DNA of 64,000 bases, from the NCBI GenBank assembly GCA_032690845.1, contig CM064426.1:74760403-74824402 (forward strand), written 5' to 3'. Below the pieces are notes generated by a model. That model saw only the letters and a list, made by a program, of their open reading frames with translations, was not told the origin of the DNA and searched no databases. This document shows positions 1 through 13,082 of this stretch, one piece after another; within the stretch, counting starts at the first letter, position 1; each line of letters opens with the position of its first letter. Origin of the DNA: Eleusine coracana subsp. coracana. Taxonomy: Eukaryota > Streptophyta > Magnoliopsida > Poales > Poaceae. Position numbers and translations under genes: made by a program.

Positions 1-399
1 AATAGACATGTACTCGACCCAAAGGAGCGAAGGTATGCTAACAATTTTAGCGCTAACCCAAACCAAACCAACATGCCACAATCCATTCATACACCAATGC
101 CAAAATCCAGCACCTACCAACAAGCAATACCAATGCCTTATTATACCCAACCACATAACATGTACCGACAATATCCATGCTAGGGATATTTCAACCACCC
201 ACCTTATAGCCAACCATATAGACCACAACACACTTATCCATATTCCCAACAACCTGCTCTTCAAACCCAAACAACACCTATCACCTCAATACAACCAGGA
301 CCTAGCTCAATACCACAAATGCCAACAACCCAAAATCTTGGTGGCCATCCCATCCTAGCCTAGGATGAAAACATCTTTGCTCAATCATTTAGTTAAGGG

Positions 400-1190
400 A
401 TAAAACTAGAATTCCCAAGATTTGATGGGGATAACCCAGTGGGCTGGCTAAGACAAGCCGACAAATGTTTTGCATTAGCTAAAATACCATATGATAAAAG
501 AGTCCAATTTGCTGAAATATTTCTGGTGGGAAGAGCTGACCATTGGCTTAGAAGCACTGGCATTAACACAAGCAACCTTACTTGGTCTGAGTTTGCAAAA
601 ATGCTCAATAACGGATTTGCAGCTGAGTCCAGTTATGATCAGTTCAAACATATGGAGCAGTTGGGTCCTGTCAGTTCATATATTGACAATTTTGAAGAAA
701 CAATAGGAAAAGTAAGATTAAGAAACCCATTAATCCAAGAGGAGTACTTTATTGGCTGATTTGTCTCAGGATGGAAGAATACATCAAAACTCCTATCAAA
801 GCTCATGCCCCAAACACATTGATTACTGCTTACAACCATGCTAGAAATTTTGAAAGCAACAAATCTAGGAAATCACAAGCAGAGTATACCAGAACTGGTC
901 AAAAAGGGTACTTCCAACAAAAAACAACAACCACTGCTCCAAAGAAAGACACTAATGAGGATAAACAAGTTTGATCTCAGGCAAACAAGTGGGATCGTAG
1001 CAAATGCTTCAAGTGTCAAGAACCATGGGTGTCTAGTCACAATAGAGTCTGCAAATTTAGAAACCAGTTTTCACATTATCATGGTGCAAGAGGATGATGA
1101 CCCACAATTAGCAGATGAACACCAAGAACTGAACATGATAAGGATTCTGATGATACCCCCACCTAGGAAATTTCGATGCATGCCATAGCG
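400..1190 (+). pseudogene. gypsy gag relic with zinc knuckle
   Basis: Conserved gag (retrotransposon gag domain) text is visible from about 410: FPRFDGDNPVGWLRQADKC, then WLRSTGINTSNLTWSEF. A stop at 757-759 breaks the frame and the downstream part continues in other frames. A cysteine-histidine cluster (CFKCQ...H...C) near 1008-1060 marks the nucleic-acid binding knuckle; its spacing is wider than the usual CCHC box. The low-complexity Pro/Gln/Asn-rich sequence before 360 is probably the gag N-terminal region. Broken, not expected to be functional. Confidence 0.85.
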
Positions 1191-1592
1191 GGAATAGCCT
1201 CAAAAGCAAAAACCTTCCTATTGTTCATTAACATTGGAAACACTAAAGTTGTAGCTCTGATTGACAGTGTTAGCGTAGCCACATTTATTGATCCTTCATT
1301 GGTGCTAAAGTTTAACCTGCTAGTTCAGAATCATTCACTAGTTCAAGTAACCATAGCCAATGGAGATGTGTTGTGGACACAAGCAACAACACCATCCTGC
1401 CAATATACAATCCAAGGACATACCTTTGAAACTAACTTCAAGATACTTGAACTTCAAGGTTATGACATTATTCTTGGTTATGACTGGATGTATGAGTTTA
1501 GCCCAATGGGATTCAATCTCAAGAAAAGGGAGTTCACCATTGAGCAGAATGGCAAGAAAATAGTGTTTCAGGATGAAACATTACCTAACTAG
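1176..1592 (+). pseudogene. gypsy aspartic protease relic
   Basis: The 138-residue open stretch contains the retroviral-type protease fold. The usual LIDSGST active-site motif appears as ALIDSVSVATFID, so the glycine after the catalytic Asp-Ser has changed to Val. Downstream the ILGYDWM motif (ILGMDWL in relatives) is present. The stretch is followed by a stop and a frame change before RT. The changed active site and broken context argue for a dead copy. Confidence 0.85.
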
Positions 1593-1799
1593 AACTTCCT
1601 AGTCAATCATAAACAAATGAACAAGTTACAGAGGAAGGGAGCAATGGGGGTAGTAGTTTACATGAAGGATATGAAAGAACCTACTACAATAGCAAAAGTC
1701 CCAACAAGCATAGCCCAACTCTTGCAGGAGTACAATGATATCTTCGCTGAGCCAACACAACGTCCCCCTACAAGATCAGTAGATCATACAATTCCATTG

Positions 1800-2886
1800 T
1801 AGAATGCTGCTGAAATAGTTAATGTTAGGCCATATAGATTATCCCACAAACAAAAGAATACAATGGAAGAATTCATCTTTCAACTGCTCCAAAACTAGGT
1901 GACCAGACCAAGTGTTAGCCCTTACTCCTCCCCCGTAATACTTGTCAAGAAAAAAAGATAGAACATGGCGCTCGTGCATTGACTATAGGAGGCTCAACAA
2001 ATTGACTGTTAAAAATAAGTATCCAATACTTGTCATCGAAGACCTGTTGGATGCGTTACATGGTGCTTGCATTTTTAGAAAAATTGACATAAGGTCTGGC
2101 TAACATCAAATTAGAATGCATCCAGATGATATCAAAAAGACTGCTTTCAGCACTCAATAGGGACACTTTGAATATATGGTCATGCCCTTTAGCTTAACCA
2201 ATGCCCCAACAACCTTTCAAACATTAATGAACCACATTCTAGCCCCATACCTCAGAAAATTTGTGCTAGTATTCTTCGATGACATTTTGGTGTACAACAA
2301 ATATGAAGAGGAACATAAGCATCGTTTGGAATTAGTTCTCAAGACATTGAGGGCCAACAATCCTTTTGCCAAGCTATCCAAATGTGCATTTGCCTAGCAG
2401 AAAGTGGAGTATTTAGGACACATCATCAATGTCGATGGAGTAGCTACTGATCTTGAGAAGATAAGAGCTGTGCAAGAATGGCCAACACCAAAGACCATAA
2501 CTGAACTAAGAGAATTCTTGGGCTTAGCTGGATACTATAGGGGATTTATCAAAGACTATGGTAAAATATGCATACCATTGTTTGATAGCCTTAAAAAGGG
2601 AGAGTTCAAGTGGATTGACAATCAAGCCAATGCTTTTTGCCAAATCAAAAATGTATTGTGTAAGGAACATGTCCTTACTTTACCTGATTTTGACAAACCC
2701 TTCATTCTAGAGGTAGATGCTTGTGGTACAACTATAGGAGTTGTTCTTATGCAGGATGGAAAACCAATATCATTTTTGAGTAAAACAATTGGTCTAAAGG
2801 ATGCTGCAATGTCAACATACGACAAGGAAGCTATGGCAATAATTGAAGCAGTGAATAAATGGAAGCATTATTTAGCTGGAAAATAA
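1800..2886 (+). pseudogene. gypsy reverse transcriptase and RNase H relic
   Basis: RT motifs occur in order: SPYSSPVILVKKK near 1916-1950, DYRRLNKLTVKNKYP near 1980, the IRSG-HQIRM block near 2090, then MPFSLTNAPTTFQ and the catalytic FFDDILVYNK near 2270. RNase H follows with FILEVDACGTTIGVVLMQ and STYDKEAMAIIEAV. There are in-frame stops at about 1801, 1899, 1960, 2101, 2158 and 2395. The RNase H end is cut by the solo-LTR insertion at 2952. Confidence 0.9.
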
Positions 2887-2951
2887 TTAATTCTAAGAAG
2901 AGACCAACAAAGTCTGAAGTACATGGAAGAACAAAGACTTCATGAGGGCAT

Positions 2952-4616
2952 TGTTGACGGTCGTTAAATACTAATTCCGATCGTCAATATACCTATAAAA
3001 GTAGGCAGACTTAGCATTTCATACTTGCATGTTAGTTAGGAATAATAAGATTCCACTTGTCCTTGGAGATCTATGTGCATGCATGGATTTGATACAATAT
3101 AAGTGGAGAAATAGAGCATAATCCAAGAAAACACCATTCCAACCAATGGGACGGTGCCACCTGGACTTACCTCGGATTGCATACGTGTCTACACAGGATT
3201 CCTCCGGAGAACACCGCCTTAAATCAGAAGAGGACCCACCTGTCTGCCACCTAGAGAAAGCATAGGACAAAAGGGCCTAGTGGCCGGTCGGCCGACCTCC
3301 CCCCTGGTCACCCGACCTAGTCTTGAGCCCATTTCAGGCAGGGTTCCACGTGTCGACTCCTCAGCTCTTTGGCAATGTCGATGCATGGCAGTTCCGTGGT
3401 GGTTACTCCTCAGTACGGACCTATGGCCCCTATAAATAGAAGGGGAGAGCTCCACTCCAACACACACACTCAAGAGTTATTAATTTCCCTCTTTTACTTA
3501 GTAGTGTACTAGTTTTAGTGGAGTTTAGTGTAGGAGGAGCCTTGCTCAAGTCTCCAAGTCATAGGAGTATTGGTATGGCACTTGTATCTTTACCTTTATT
3601 CTTTTATATTATGACTTTGTTCTTTTCAATTAATATAGTTCTTCCATAAAGTTGTGCTTATGATATGTGTTTCTTGTTCGGTTATATATCATATTCATGT
3701 CATAGGACTTTGTTATGCTTTCATGAAGATATAGACTTACTACCTTGTTAACATGATTGGCATATACCTTTACTATAGTCTAAATGTTATAATGCTAGTC
3801 TAGTTGATTGTGCCTCAATGTGGGTTTGATATCCAATTAGGAATGCAATTGCTTAGCCCATGACTTGTTAACCCGTAGGATTAGAGTTATGTGAGCTTTA
3901 GTGCTTGTTAATCCAATCGGTGATTCTAGTGTTTGATCAATGCTAGAATTCTACTTAAATGTGTAAGTGGTGTGCTTAGACGGCTAGGTAGTATCGACCA
4001 CCTCGTAATCCATGGTTTGTAGAGGTAGGCAGTAGGTGGTGACAGTCCTATCTGTCCTTTATACTCCTCCACGTTCGGTTACGATGTGTGTCCAAGACAG
4101 AGTTGCCTTGTGTATGCCAGGCATGAATTCGAACATGAAGCATTGAGTGCATTAGATTAGAAATACGACTTCGCTCTCCTAACTAAAATTCCCTAGTGAC
4201 TTAGGATCTTCTATTGACTTCGCTCTCCTAACTAAAATTCCCTAGTGACTTAGGATCTTCTATTTATCTTTAGGAATGATTGCTCTGTGTGTCACACTAC
4301 CCCTATCCTGACACACTACCCATATCCTTATTATTATACTTACCCCTGTATAAACTCTGAGTACTAATACCAATCTTTATGTCTACGTTACTATTAACAA
4401 TCATATATTCATGTTGAAGCCTTCCTTTGGTAGAACTATAAATAACAAGCTATTGGAGCAATCCAATAGTGAAATGCTACAATGGTATTATCCGTGCGCT
4501 TGTGGATTCTACTACACTGACACTCAAGTGCATCTTTATAATTATGTCTGGTGCGACGTTAAGAAATATCATAAGTATTTATGATGCCATTTTCAGGGAA
4601 GATTATATCGATGTAA
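2952..4616 (+). mobile_element. solo LTR nested in the gypsy element
   Basis: The insertion starts TGTTGACGGTCGTTAA and separates RNase H from the rest of pol. It carries a TATA-like box with a 5' leader (cctataaatagaaggggag near 3430), a long untranslated body, and a 3' segment reading gaaatgctacaatggta near 4470 that matches the 3' part of the second solo LTR at 34165-35332. There is no internal coding region, so it is a solo LTR of a gypsy family. The left edge is clear. The right edge is placed from where pol resumes (about 4617) and is uncertain by roughly 20 bp. A GCAT string borders both sides and may be part of the target duplication. Confidence 0.75.
4167..4264 (+). repeat. 49-bp perfect tandem duplication inside solo LTR
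   Basis: The unit beginning gacttcgctctcctaac at 4167 is repeated head-to-tail at 4216. The two copies look identical by eye, so the duplication is recent relative to the LTR. Confidence 0.9.
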
Positions 4617-6238
4617 CTTAGCATAAGTTAACAAGGGTCAACAAGCATCCAACAAAAGTTATTAATCAAACTATTGGGTTACAATTATAAGATCAAGTAC
4701 AAAAAGGGCAAAGAAAATAGGGCTGCAGATGCACTATCAAGAAGACCATAGGAAGCAATCCACCTTGCCACTTCAACTGCTACTCTAGTATGGATCCAAG
4801 ATGTTCTGCATAGTTATGAAGGTGATGCTAGATGCAAAGAGTTAGAAGAACAACTTCGAATCACTCCAGGCTCAAAACCAAATTTCACCATCAACAGTGG
4901 CATCATCAGATACAAGGATAGAATCTATATTGGGGATACACTATCACTGAAACGACAACTCAATTTCATTTCATGATTCTGCTCTAGGGGGACATTATGG
5001 TAAAAGAGTAACATATATTAAACTCAAATCCATATTCCACTGGCCTTGACTAAAAAATGATGTCATGTTATACATCAAGAACTGTCCAATCTGTTAGAAG
5101 AACAAATAAAAAAATGTGCTATATCTTGGATTATTGCAACCTCTACCAATTCTTGACATGGCATGGCAACATGTTACTTTGGATTTTGTGGAAGGCCTCC
5201 TGAAATCTAAAAACAAAGACACCATACTGGTAGTGGTTGACAAATTAACCAAGTATGCCCATTTCATTGCCCTCACTCATCCATTCACAGTGAAAACAAT
5301 ATTTCAACTTTTCTTGGATAATATTTTCATGTTACATGGATTTCCACTAGCTATAATCACTCACAGGGATAGAATCTTCACCAGTCAGTTGTGGCAAGAT
5401 CTGTTCAAGTTATTGACTGTTAAGCTGAAGTTATGTAGTGCCTACCATCCCCAAATAGATGGCCAAACAGAAAGAGTTAATCAGTGTCTTCAAAACTATC
5501 TCAGATGCATGATCTTTCAGTGTCCGAGGAAATAGCATGTTCATCTATCAATAGCTAAATGGTGGTATAACACCTCTATCCACACTTCATTGAAGACAAC
5601 TCCATTTCAGGCTTTGTATGGCTTCAAACCCCCTATGATCAGTGAGGGACTACTTCATGATACCATCATACCTGAGGCCAGAGATCTTATGTAAGTCAAG
5701 ATGGTAGCCTTGCAGAATATCAAGAACAATTTGACTAAAGCTTAAGAAATAATGGAGTTTGCAAACAAAAAAAACTGAGAGAGAACTGGCAGTAGGGGAT
5801 ATGGCTTATCTGAAAATCCAACCCTACAGACATACTTCATTGGGTCTCCACAAATATCTGAAACTCCACTCTAAATTCTACGGGCCATTCAAAGTTCTGC
5901 AAAAGACCGGTCCAGTGGCTTATGAGTTGCTTTTGCCTGATAATTATGGCATTCACCCAGTATTCCACATCAGACAGCTTAAAAAAAAAGCATATAGGAC
6001 CAAAAGTGGTGCCTCAATCAAATTTACCACTCACTGACTTTGAGGGCAATATACAGATGGAACCAGAAAGCATCTTACAATGAAGGATGATTCCTCGAAA
6101 CAATGAGCCAGTGTATAATGGTTGATCAAATGGCTAAATCTACCTATTGAAGCAGCAACATGGGAGGATGTTGACTTTATCCGTAAGGTATTTCCTGCAT
6201 TTAATCCTTGAGGGCAAGGATCTCAAGGAGAAGGCAAT
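4617..6238 (+). mobile_element. Ty3/gypsy retrotransposon, 3' part (end of RNase H, integrase, chromo-like tail)
   Basis: Pol resumes with KYKKGKENRAADALSRRP near 4695-4750, the normal end of gypsy RNase H. Integrase follows: a zinc-binding remnant near 4980-5100, DFVEGLLKSKNKD with the first catalytic Asp near 5178, the second Asp in ITHRDRIFTS near 5357, and the Glu in DGQTERVNQCLQNYL near 5458. A chromo-like segment (LPIEAATWEDVDFI) lies near 6143-6180. Stops and frameshifts at about 5534, 5693 and 5744 break the frame. The polypurine tract aaggagaaggcaa lies at 6225-6237, just before the 3' LTR. Confidence 0.92.
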
Positions 6239-6560
6239 TGTCAGCACCAAATGGTAGCTGAAGCATGAAGCGGAGGCCGATTCCATCAATGGATGAGATG
6301 CACGCACACCAACTCAGTAAAGATCTGACGGTCTACAAGTTTCACCGTTACTTTTAGACACAGTTGTAGCTGATCACTTTCTTTCACCTTTTACTGGTTG
6401 TAACAAAGGTTGCGGGCGAATATAAGCCGCTATCCGAATAGGGCAGAGACCATCAATGAAACCCTAGTTATTTACTTTCCTCTTGTACCCAGTACCTCTA
6501 AATTACCAGTAGTTAATCCCAAATACTACCATATATTTTAGTAATTTTGGTTCTTTTATA
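6239..6560 (+). mobile_element. 3' LTR of the gypsy element (right end approximate)
   Basis: The LTR starts TGTCAGCACC directly after the purine tract. It holds a TATA-like tataagcc near 6421. Its 5' partner is outside the window, so its right end cannot be fixed by comparison; 6560 is an estimate and it could reach about 6600. Confidence 0.6.
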
Positions 6561-7418
6561 TATCTCATTCTTGATTTCTTGTTGGGTTCTCTTTGTTCTT
6601 GAAACTGCCACCCCGCCCTACTGTTGCCATGCCACCGTGAGGTTGGGCCGCCGCCCCACCCTACCATCACCGCGAGATCGGGCCGCCTAGCAGAGAGACC
6701 TCGGGCCACCACTGGAGGAGCCTAGGTCCGCCTCAAAGGCCGTCATTGAGCAGGTATGACAGGCCACCACCTCATCGCAATTCCTATCGAAGAGGGACTG
6801 CCAAATGAGTCGACTTCTCACAGGCTCGATTCTTTCCACAGTGGAATCACGTTGGTAGCAAGCTGTCCCAAACCGGGCCTATACTAGACCATTTAACTAG
6901 ACTATTTATTGTATTATGTTGTGATGTTTTCATAATCCATGTATCGGACTTCATTCGCTATAAGGCTACTATTGTACTATTTACCACCTTATTATTTCAG
7001 ATGTGTCTCCATCTATTTTTCTGTCTCTGCTGCATATCAAATTTAGGTGTTTCAATTATCTATTTTCCACCTTCTGATTATATATGCGAATCAAGCTCTT
7101 TTATTATCTCAGATTTTATTTTGAATCAAAGGTACTCCCTATTTTATTTTCAGTTCACCTATTATCTCAGAATTGATGTATGTCCTTCCTTCCTAGAGCA
7201 ATAGACTGTAATATGAATATTGTTGAGTTCACATTTCAGCAATCTGGCCTCAGTATTAAAAGAAGGAACACATCTTTGTAACTTTTCAAATTAAATTGAG
7301 TGTTTTACATACCTCACTGTTTCTTCTTTTTCTTGAAGAGATTATTCGGTTTCATGGTGTTTCCACTGAACTACGTGAGCACGTGCCGATGTGAGCTGTA
7401 TTTTGTGTTAGTGTTTGA
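6561..7418. other. intergenic, no gene recognised
   Basis: A GC-rich stretch at 6600-6740 with repeated glycine/proline-type codons has no continuous ORF of note. The rest is AT-rich. No conserved coding signal is seen. Confidence 0.5.
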
Positions 7419-9007
7419 TGTTACGGATATTGTATTAGATTAGGACTCTAATTGTAGAGTCCTATTCCTAGTCTACCTTGAGTCATGTCTCCCCTTATAT
7501 ATGTAACCTAATGGATCTATTATCAATATCAATTGAATCATCTACTATTCCTAACATGGTATCACAGCCAGTTTTTAGGGTTAGGGTTCCCCTTCTCCCT
7601 CCCTCCCTCTCTCTCCACCCGCCGCTGCCGCTGTCGCCGGCCTTGTCCCCCCCCCCCCCCCCCCCCGCCTCGCCGCCGCTGGCCTTGCCTCCTCTGTCAT
7701 GCTGCCGCCGCCGGGATCAAACCTGAGGGCTCGATTTAGAATCGAGCTGTTAGTCGCCCAAGCTTGGCTCGGCTCGCCCGGTGCGGCTCGGCACCTTCAG
7801 CTCGGCTCCTCGAGTTTGGCTCATCTCTCTTCCACTCAGCTCGGCTCAGTTGTGTTTCCGGCTCGAATTGAGTTGGAGCCGGCTCTGCTGCCCCGTGGCT
7901 TGTTCTTGCTTGGGTCGGCTCTCTCTAGCCCGGCTCGGATTGTTACTGCTATGGGTGGGCTACTGTGATGTTGTGGTTTGCGCAGCTAGTGGTGATATTG
8001 GTAGAGTCCATCCGTTCAAGATTGCTTCATGGCTCTAGTCTAACCATGGCACAAGCTTTGTCTAATTTGATTACTGAAGAGACTCGGCTTCGGTCTATGT
8101 CATCCTCTCATATGTCAGTACCACATAGTGTGTTGGTAGCTTCTCAGATGAGTAGTTCATCCAATGTTGTTTCTTCAAAACTTTGTGTGCATTGCGGGAA
8201 GACTAATCATCGCTCAGATGATTGTTTTATCAAATATCCATAGAAGATTGCTGCATTTTGTACTCGTCACGCTGCTGGTGAGCGTAGTCGAACTTCCACT
8301 TTAGGACATTATGTGGCTACTGCCTCATCTACGGTTATTGCTGGTACCCCTCAACAAGCAATTTCTAGAAATTCTGGACAATCATCCTCAGATCCATGGT
8401 TTTGGCCTTCGACACCATAATATATCATTTTGCTACACTCAGTTTTACATTAGACTATTTCCTTTCATGTGTCCAAACCCATATGTCTCTCTTTTAGTTG
8501 TCTTGCAGTGAGAGTCCTCTTTGTCAGCCAGCCATTTTTTTTATTAGCTAAGTCACATTGATTTAGCTAACATCATATCATCATTATATCCCACTACTTG
8601 CCATTTGCAGTAGTGCATCATCATCATATTTTACTACTTGCCATTTGTAGTAGTGTTTTATATTATATCTTTTCACTACATGCCATTTGCTGTGGTGACA
8701 TATTATCTCTTCGGCTTGATTCGACAACCAAGACTTTACTGTTTGACGCCTTCAAATGTTAGATTTTGGATGTTTTTGTTTTATGTAATAAGTCTTAGTA
8801 GCCATCTTCTCCAAATGCAACACTACTGCATTTGAGAGAGGGAGGGGGCGGGGGGGGGGGGGGGGGGGGTAACGATGATATAGTATTAAATTAGGACTCT
8901 AATTGTAGAGTCCTATTCATAGTCTACCTTGAGTTATGTCTCCCTCTATATATGTAATCCAATGGGTCTATTATCAATATCAATATAATCATCTATTATT
9001 TCTAACA
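7419..9007 (+). mobile_element. short non-autonomous Ty1/copia element with 138-bp LTRs
   Basis: The 5' LTR is 7419-7556 (TGTTACGG to CTAACA). It is followed at once by tggtatcacagcc, a one-base variant of the initiator-Met tRNA binding site used by copia elements. The 3' LTR is about 8870-9007 and repeats the same core (attaggactctaattgtag and on). A G-run at about 8840-8869 is the polypurine tract. The flanks TTTGA (7414-7418) and TTTGG (9008-9012) fit a 5-bp target duplication with one change. The interior holds only a gag zinc-knuckle fragment, with no protease, integrase or RT. It must have moved with proteins supplied in trans. Confidence 0.87.
7986..8243 (+). pseudogene. copia gag fragment with CCHC zinc knuckle
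   Basis: Reading from MAQALSNLITEETRLRSMSS at 8046 the frame ends in CVHCGKTNHRSDDC, a canonical C-x2-C-x4-H-x4-C box near 8190-8230, then a stop at 8241. This is the 3' end of a copia gag. The frame reopens after the stop up to about 8420 (SRNSGQSSSDPWFWPSTP), the region that normally leads into protease, but no protease core follows. Confidence 0.75.
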
Positions 9008-12000
9008 TTTGGCAGGAGGGAACACTTTAACCAAACCCACAAAGTGTATGTAGCTTCTAAACTCAGAGTGACAGTTTTAGAGTAATAGTTTGAATTGTTC
9101 GAACTGATCATTGTGTCATGAATATGGCTTTCAAGGTTGTATGGTAGTGTGAAGATACATATTCTCAAATTTTATTCATCAAAACCATTTCCTTCATACA
9201 TAGTTCTTCTATGAGACTTCATACAGCACAGTGAGCATGCACCTGGTATCATACATCAAAGAAATGGCATAACTTTGTTTACCCGACCTGCCTGCTACAG
9301 CTACCCATCACATTTGTTCTGCAGTTGGTTTACCAAACTGCCTAGCTACCCAAATTGGTTATGCGCCCAATTTATGATTTGGAAAATCATCCGCTCTGTT
9401 TATGATTTCTATGCTTCCTGGAACCAGAAGGTAAGAAACAGTTACAAGATACAACTTGTGTACTTATGCTTCAAGTCCCGGCAGAATGTTCCACCTTCAT
9501 GATTTTAGTTCACCAATTCATATATGTAAAATAATCTTTAAATGCCTCATATTAATGTTTTTGATTGAAAATGCACCATAATTACTGTAGACAATGTCAC
9601 TCTCTGATCTTCCTGCACAGTTGTTTTGTTATGCGTTTTACCCTCCCTGATCTATTTTGAAATATAGTATTTACATTTCTGGCATAGATCGTTTCCTCTG
9701 AAATAAGTGTATAATCAAACCATGAACTTGACAAATCAGAAATACATCAATAATGAAGCTTCCCACATTTCTTGCATCCTATTACCTCACTGATTTAATT
9801 TGAGTTCTGGTGCATAATTTCTGATGCAGATCTCTTTTTATTTTGTAGGTAACAATAAATTTGGATGCTTCATTGTTTTATTACTGGGTGATACTTTCTG
9901 TGAATTGAAGCTAAGATCATTAATTAATTAGGCCTCAATCAGCTGGTCGGTTGCGCACTTCCTTATATCCTATATTCTTTTCCAGTTATTTGTTAGTGGA
10001 TGCACAAGAATCTGTATAATGGGAAAAGTTTTTTTTTTTGTTGAACAATATGTCAATATATAATGGGAAAAGTTAACAGCGCGTTTCTATACCATTACAG
10101 TTGGAACGGCCACATGACCGTTAGAGCAAGGCACGGGTCATCTGGGCGTTAGCCTATCTTTTTCTATTGTCTTCACACCGAGAAAGCCAAGCGGCCCTTT
10201 TCGATGAACGGTCTAAGTTCAAGGAATAATTATATCAGAGTGGAAACAATAATACTAACAGACTTCACGCTTGACTATACTATTTTTGTCATGATGCCAG
10301 CCCATCAAGCATCATAGGGTACGCAGTAGAGAAAACTTACCAAAGTTTGTACATCACTATAGATTAATGAAAAAGTGGATGCGGGAAACAGATGGTCCTA
10401 ATTACAACCCCGCGCATATCGATCTATTATTATATTTCACAATGTACGCAACCTAGACCATCGTGATAAACAGTGAAGGGCATAATAATTCCAGTTCAGT
10501 CCCAAATAAATAGTGCACACGAGACATTTTGTCTAGATAATGTATTACAATCATTCCAGTGGATGTACATAGCCGGATAGATGAGCATGAAGGCATGAAG
10601 CTAATCAATATATTCTTTTCTAACCATAGTTCAACTAAGTAAATTCTTTATGACAAAACCTGCTTATTCTGGTTGGAGCCACCAGCTAATGCTTCCATTA
10701 CAGCTCGATCATTATTCTTTCAACGATAAATACGAACTTACAAACCCGTTTCTAGTTTGAAGATATATAGGTCTAGTGGTTGGCCTGGGAGATTTAGGTA
10801 ATCTTAAGATAACTATGTTTTTGCTAATCTTAAGATATATCCTAACCTCATATTGCAGGCACGGATTTCGATTGCCGCTATCGGTGGGCGCATGTTGACA
10901 TTTTTAGCCCCACCTGAACCACGTGGGTCTGCCACTGGCAGGGCAGTCACTCATGATGTTTATGAATAGGATGTGGGTGTGAGTTGCGCTAATAGAGTTG
11001 AGTGCATGTAAAGTATGTGAGACGTATTTACTCCACAAATACATACAGCTAGAACCTCTAAGACTTGGACTATTAGTGCTCCATAATTTTACTATTAGGA
11101 ATCTTATCTATTATCTTGATGACTCCTTAGCGGGCATAAGAATTGGACTGTTAGTGCTCGATAAAGTAGGCACCATATTATATTAAACAATGGAGGGAGT
11201 ATCTGCTAATGATGACAGGACTACTTGAAACAACAATTTTGTTGGCATTGCTCAGCTGCTTGACTGAACCTGTCCCAAAGATGCGTGAGACAAGCTCTTT
11301 GAGCTGACGGTTCAAATTCAACGTACAACGCACTTGAGTGTAAACAATGTCAACAAAGGATTTCTTACGTGAGTATACTATTTTCCTATCAACAGGTTGG
11401 CTAACTAGGGTGGTCTTCGCTAAGTGACGAGATGAGTTCAGTTCCTGGTAAGTGGTAACCATCGGTTGCATTCCAAAATGAACAGGGATCCAATTTCTAA
11501 GCATGGAGATGGATGAATGTCAGCCTATTGGTTTTTTACCTACTTCTCAAGTCTTGCCATCCGCTATGCCTTTATTGCCTACAACGCTACTGCTACGACT
11601 GTGAAGAGATTGTAGAGTGTATCAGGACTCTATATTCGGAGGCCTCCAAATCGTGTACCTCTATATATGGCGAGGTTCTTAGTCCATTGACTATGTTAAG
11701 CCAATTCCCTTTGGTTTACATAGATGAAATAAGCAGGCAAAAGGATAACAAGGGTTATCAGCATTTCTTAAATTGGTAGTCAGGTGATAATCAATATACA
11801 GTATCTAATGAGTTCTTCCAGTGACACTGTTCTTTAAACAGAGACGCATCAATACTAACGCACCATCATGGCAACTCCAGTAAAGACCATTCACACCAGC
11901 GCACTATTGACCGCTTAAATTTATTGGCATCTTATAGCAGCAAATAAACATCCCTAGTCTTTTAGAAGTGCCAGGAACGAAAATATTTTTTTAAAAGTTG

Positions 12001-13082
12001 TAGCACATTTTTGTGAACTACAGTATCAATGGTTCTTCTAGAGTATTTTGATATGGATATTATTGACACCTGGTATCAAAGCAACGAGCCATTATTGAGT
12101 TTGACAAGTCTTCCAAGATTGAACCTAAAAAATAAGGAATCAAATGTGTGGCAATGACGGTTGATGCCAGGATCATATTATTATGGTATTCTTCAGGATC
12201 TTATATCGTTACTGATAATAACTGTGCTTGGCCACAAATGACACGACTGGGAAATGCTCATAAGAACCAGCATGGCAGCATCAGCATGTGGTAAGGAGCA
12301 AATGAACTTCAAATTGGCAACAGTGGTAAAAAAAAATATTACAGTTCGTACATATGAGATAGCCAGCAGCTTCAGAATGGTTCTAGGTCAAAATACTTGT
12401 TACTTCTATCAAACAATTCCAATTTTCTTAACAACAATTGTAAGCAGAAGCAGTAGTCTTTTGTCAGAACAATTTCTTCTTGTCTTATCTGATAACAGTG
12501 GATGAGGATACTATTAGCTAGTATGCAAAGTAACCTACAGAAATGAATCCAAGGAACATGAATTAAAATGAACCAGTTCTTTTGTTCTTTCCTTGTGCAT
12601 TAATAAGAGACATCAAAGAGCAGTAAATGCAAAATTATAAATTAAATAGTGTACTGTTATCAATGAAATAAAAAATTTGACATCATATCTAACATAGGTG
12701 TTGATTGTAAATTACAGTAGATGTTCCACATACAAAGTCATCAAACAACAAGGGACTGCAATTAAACATTAAAGCTTTTATGATCCTTGAAAGCACATAG
12801 GTCGAATTGATTTGGTAGGTGCTAAACCAAATATGAAAATGAAGGACTTTGTCTGCATTTCTTTCGGTCTACAGAAAAAAAAAATTGTTTGTACCTATAT
12901 GTGCAAAAATAGTTGACAGTACAACATTTAATATTGTATCATAGTGGCTTGAGCACTACCTTTGTCTCCTGATCTAATCAACAATTGCACACTATAAGTA
13001 GACCACCATATTATCAACAACGAATCATTGTCACATTTAGTTCCTGGCGACCAACAAGAATAGTAACCTTCAGATTATATCC
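9008..13082. other. long upstream region of the SWEET gene; no gene recognised
   Basis: About 4 kb of AT-rich sequence without a convincing gene. The stretch 10180-10310 (caagcggcccttttcgatg and on to atcatgatgcc-like text) is homologous to 26508-26650 upstream of the SWEET relic, so at least 3 kb of 5' flank was duplicated with the gene. A minus-strand open stretch at 11178-11504 (108 residues) has no recognised motif. A possible Stowaway-like unit lies at about 11031-11199. Confidence 0.5.
11031..11199. mobile_element. possible degenerate Stowaway-like MITE
   Basis: The right end reads ggagggag followed by TA. The left end reads TA then ctccac, a weak partner. Inside are two diverged copies of a ggactattagtgctc-like string. 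The weak left terminus makes this tentative. Confidence 0.35.

Larger units (their letters stand above)
1..2951 (+). mobile_element. Ty3/gypsy retrotransposon, 5' part (gag, protease, RT, RNase H), decayed
   Basis: Order of domains on the plus strand is gag, zinc knuckle, aspartic protease, reverse transcriptase and RNase H, which is the Ty3/gypsy order. The reading frame is broken by many in-frame stops and frameshifts, so it cannot make a working polyprotein. Several stops fall where gypsy elements have Gln codons (for example before GHFEYMVMPF near 2160), as expected from C-to-T decay of CAG. The element begins before the window, so its 5' LTR is not seen. It is interrupted at 2951 by a solo LTR and resumes near 4617 with the end of RNase H and integrase. 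Confidence 0.93.

Noticed and set aside
3019..3473. Minus-strand ORFs inside the solo LTR
   Set aside because: They lie in LTR sequence with no homology to a known protein and overlap the LTR promoter region.
7478..8038. Proline/arginine-rich ORFs after the copia primer site
   Set aside because: They come from CCG and C-run sequence in the element leader; no domain and inconsistent frames.
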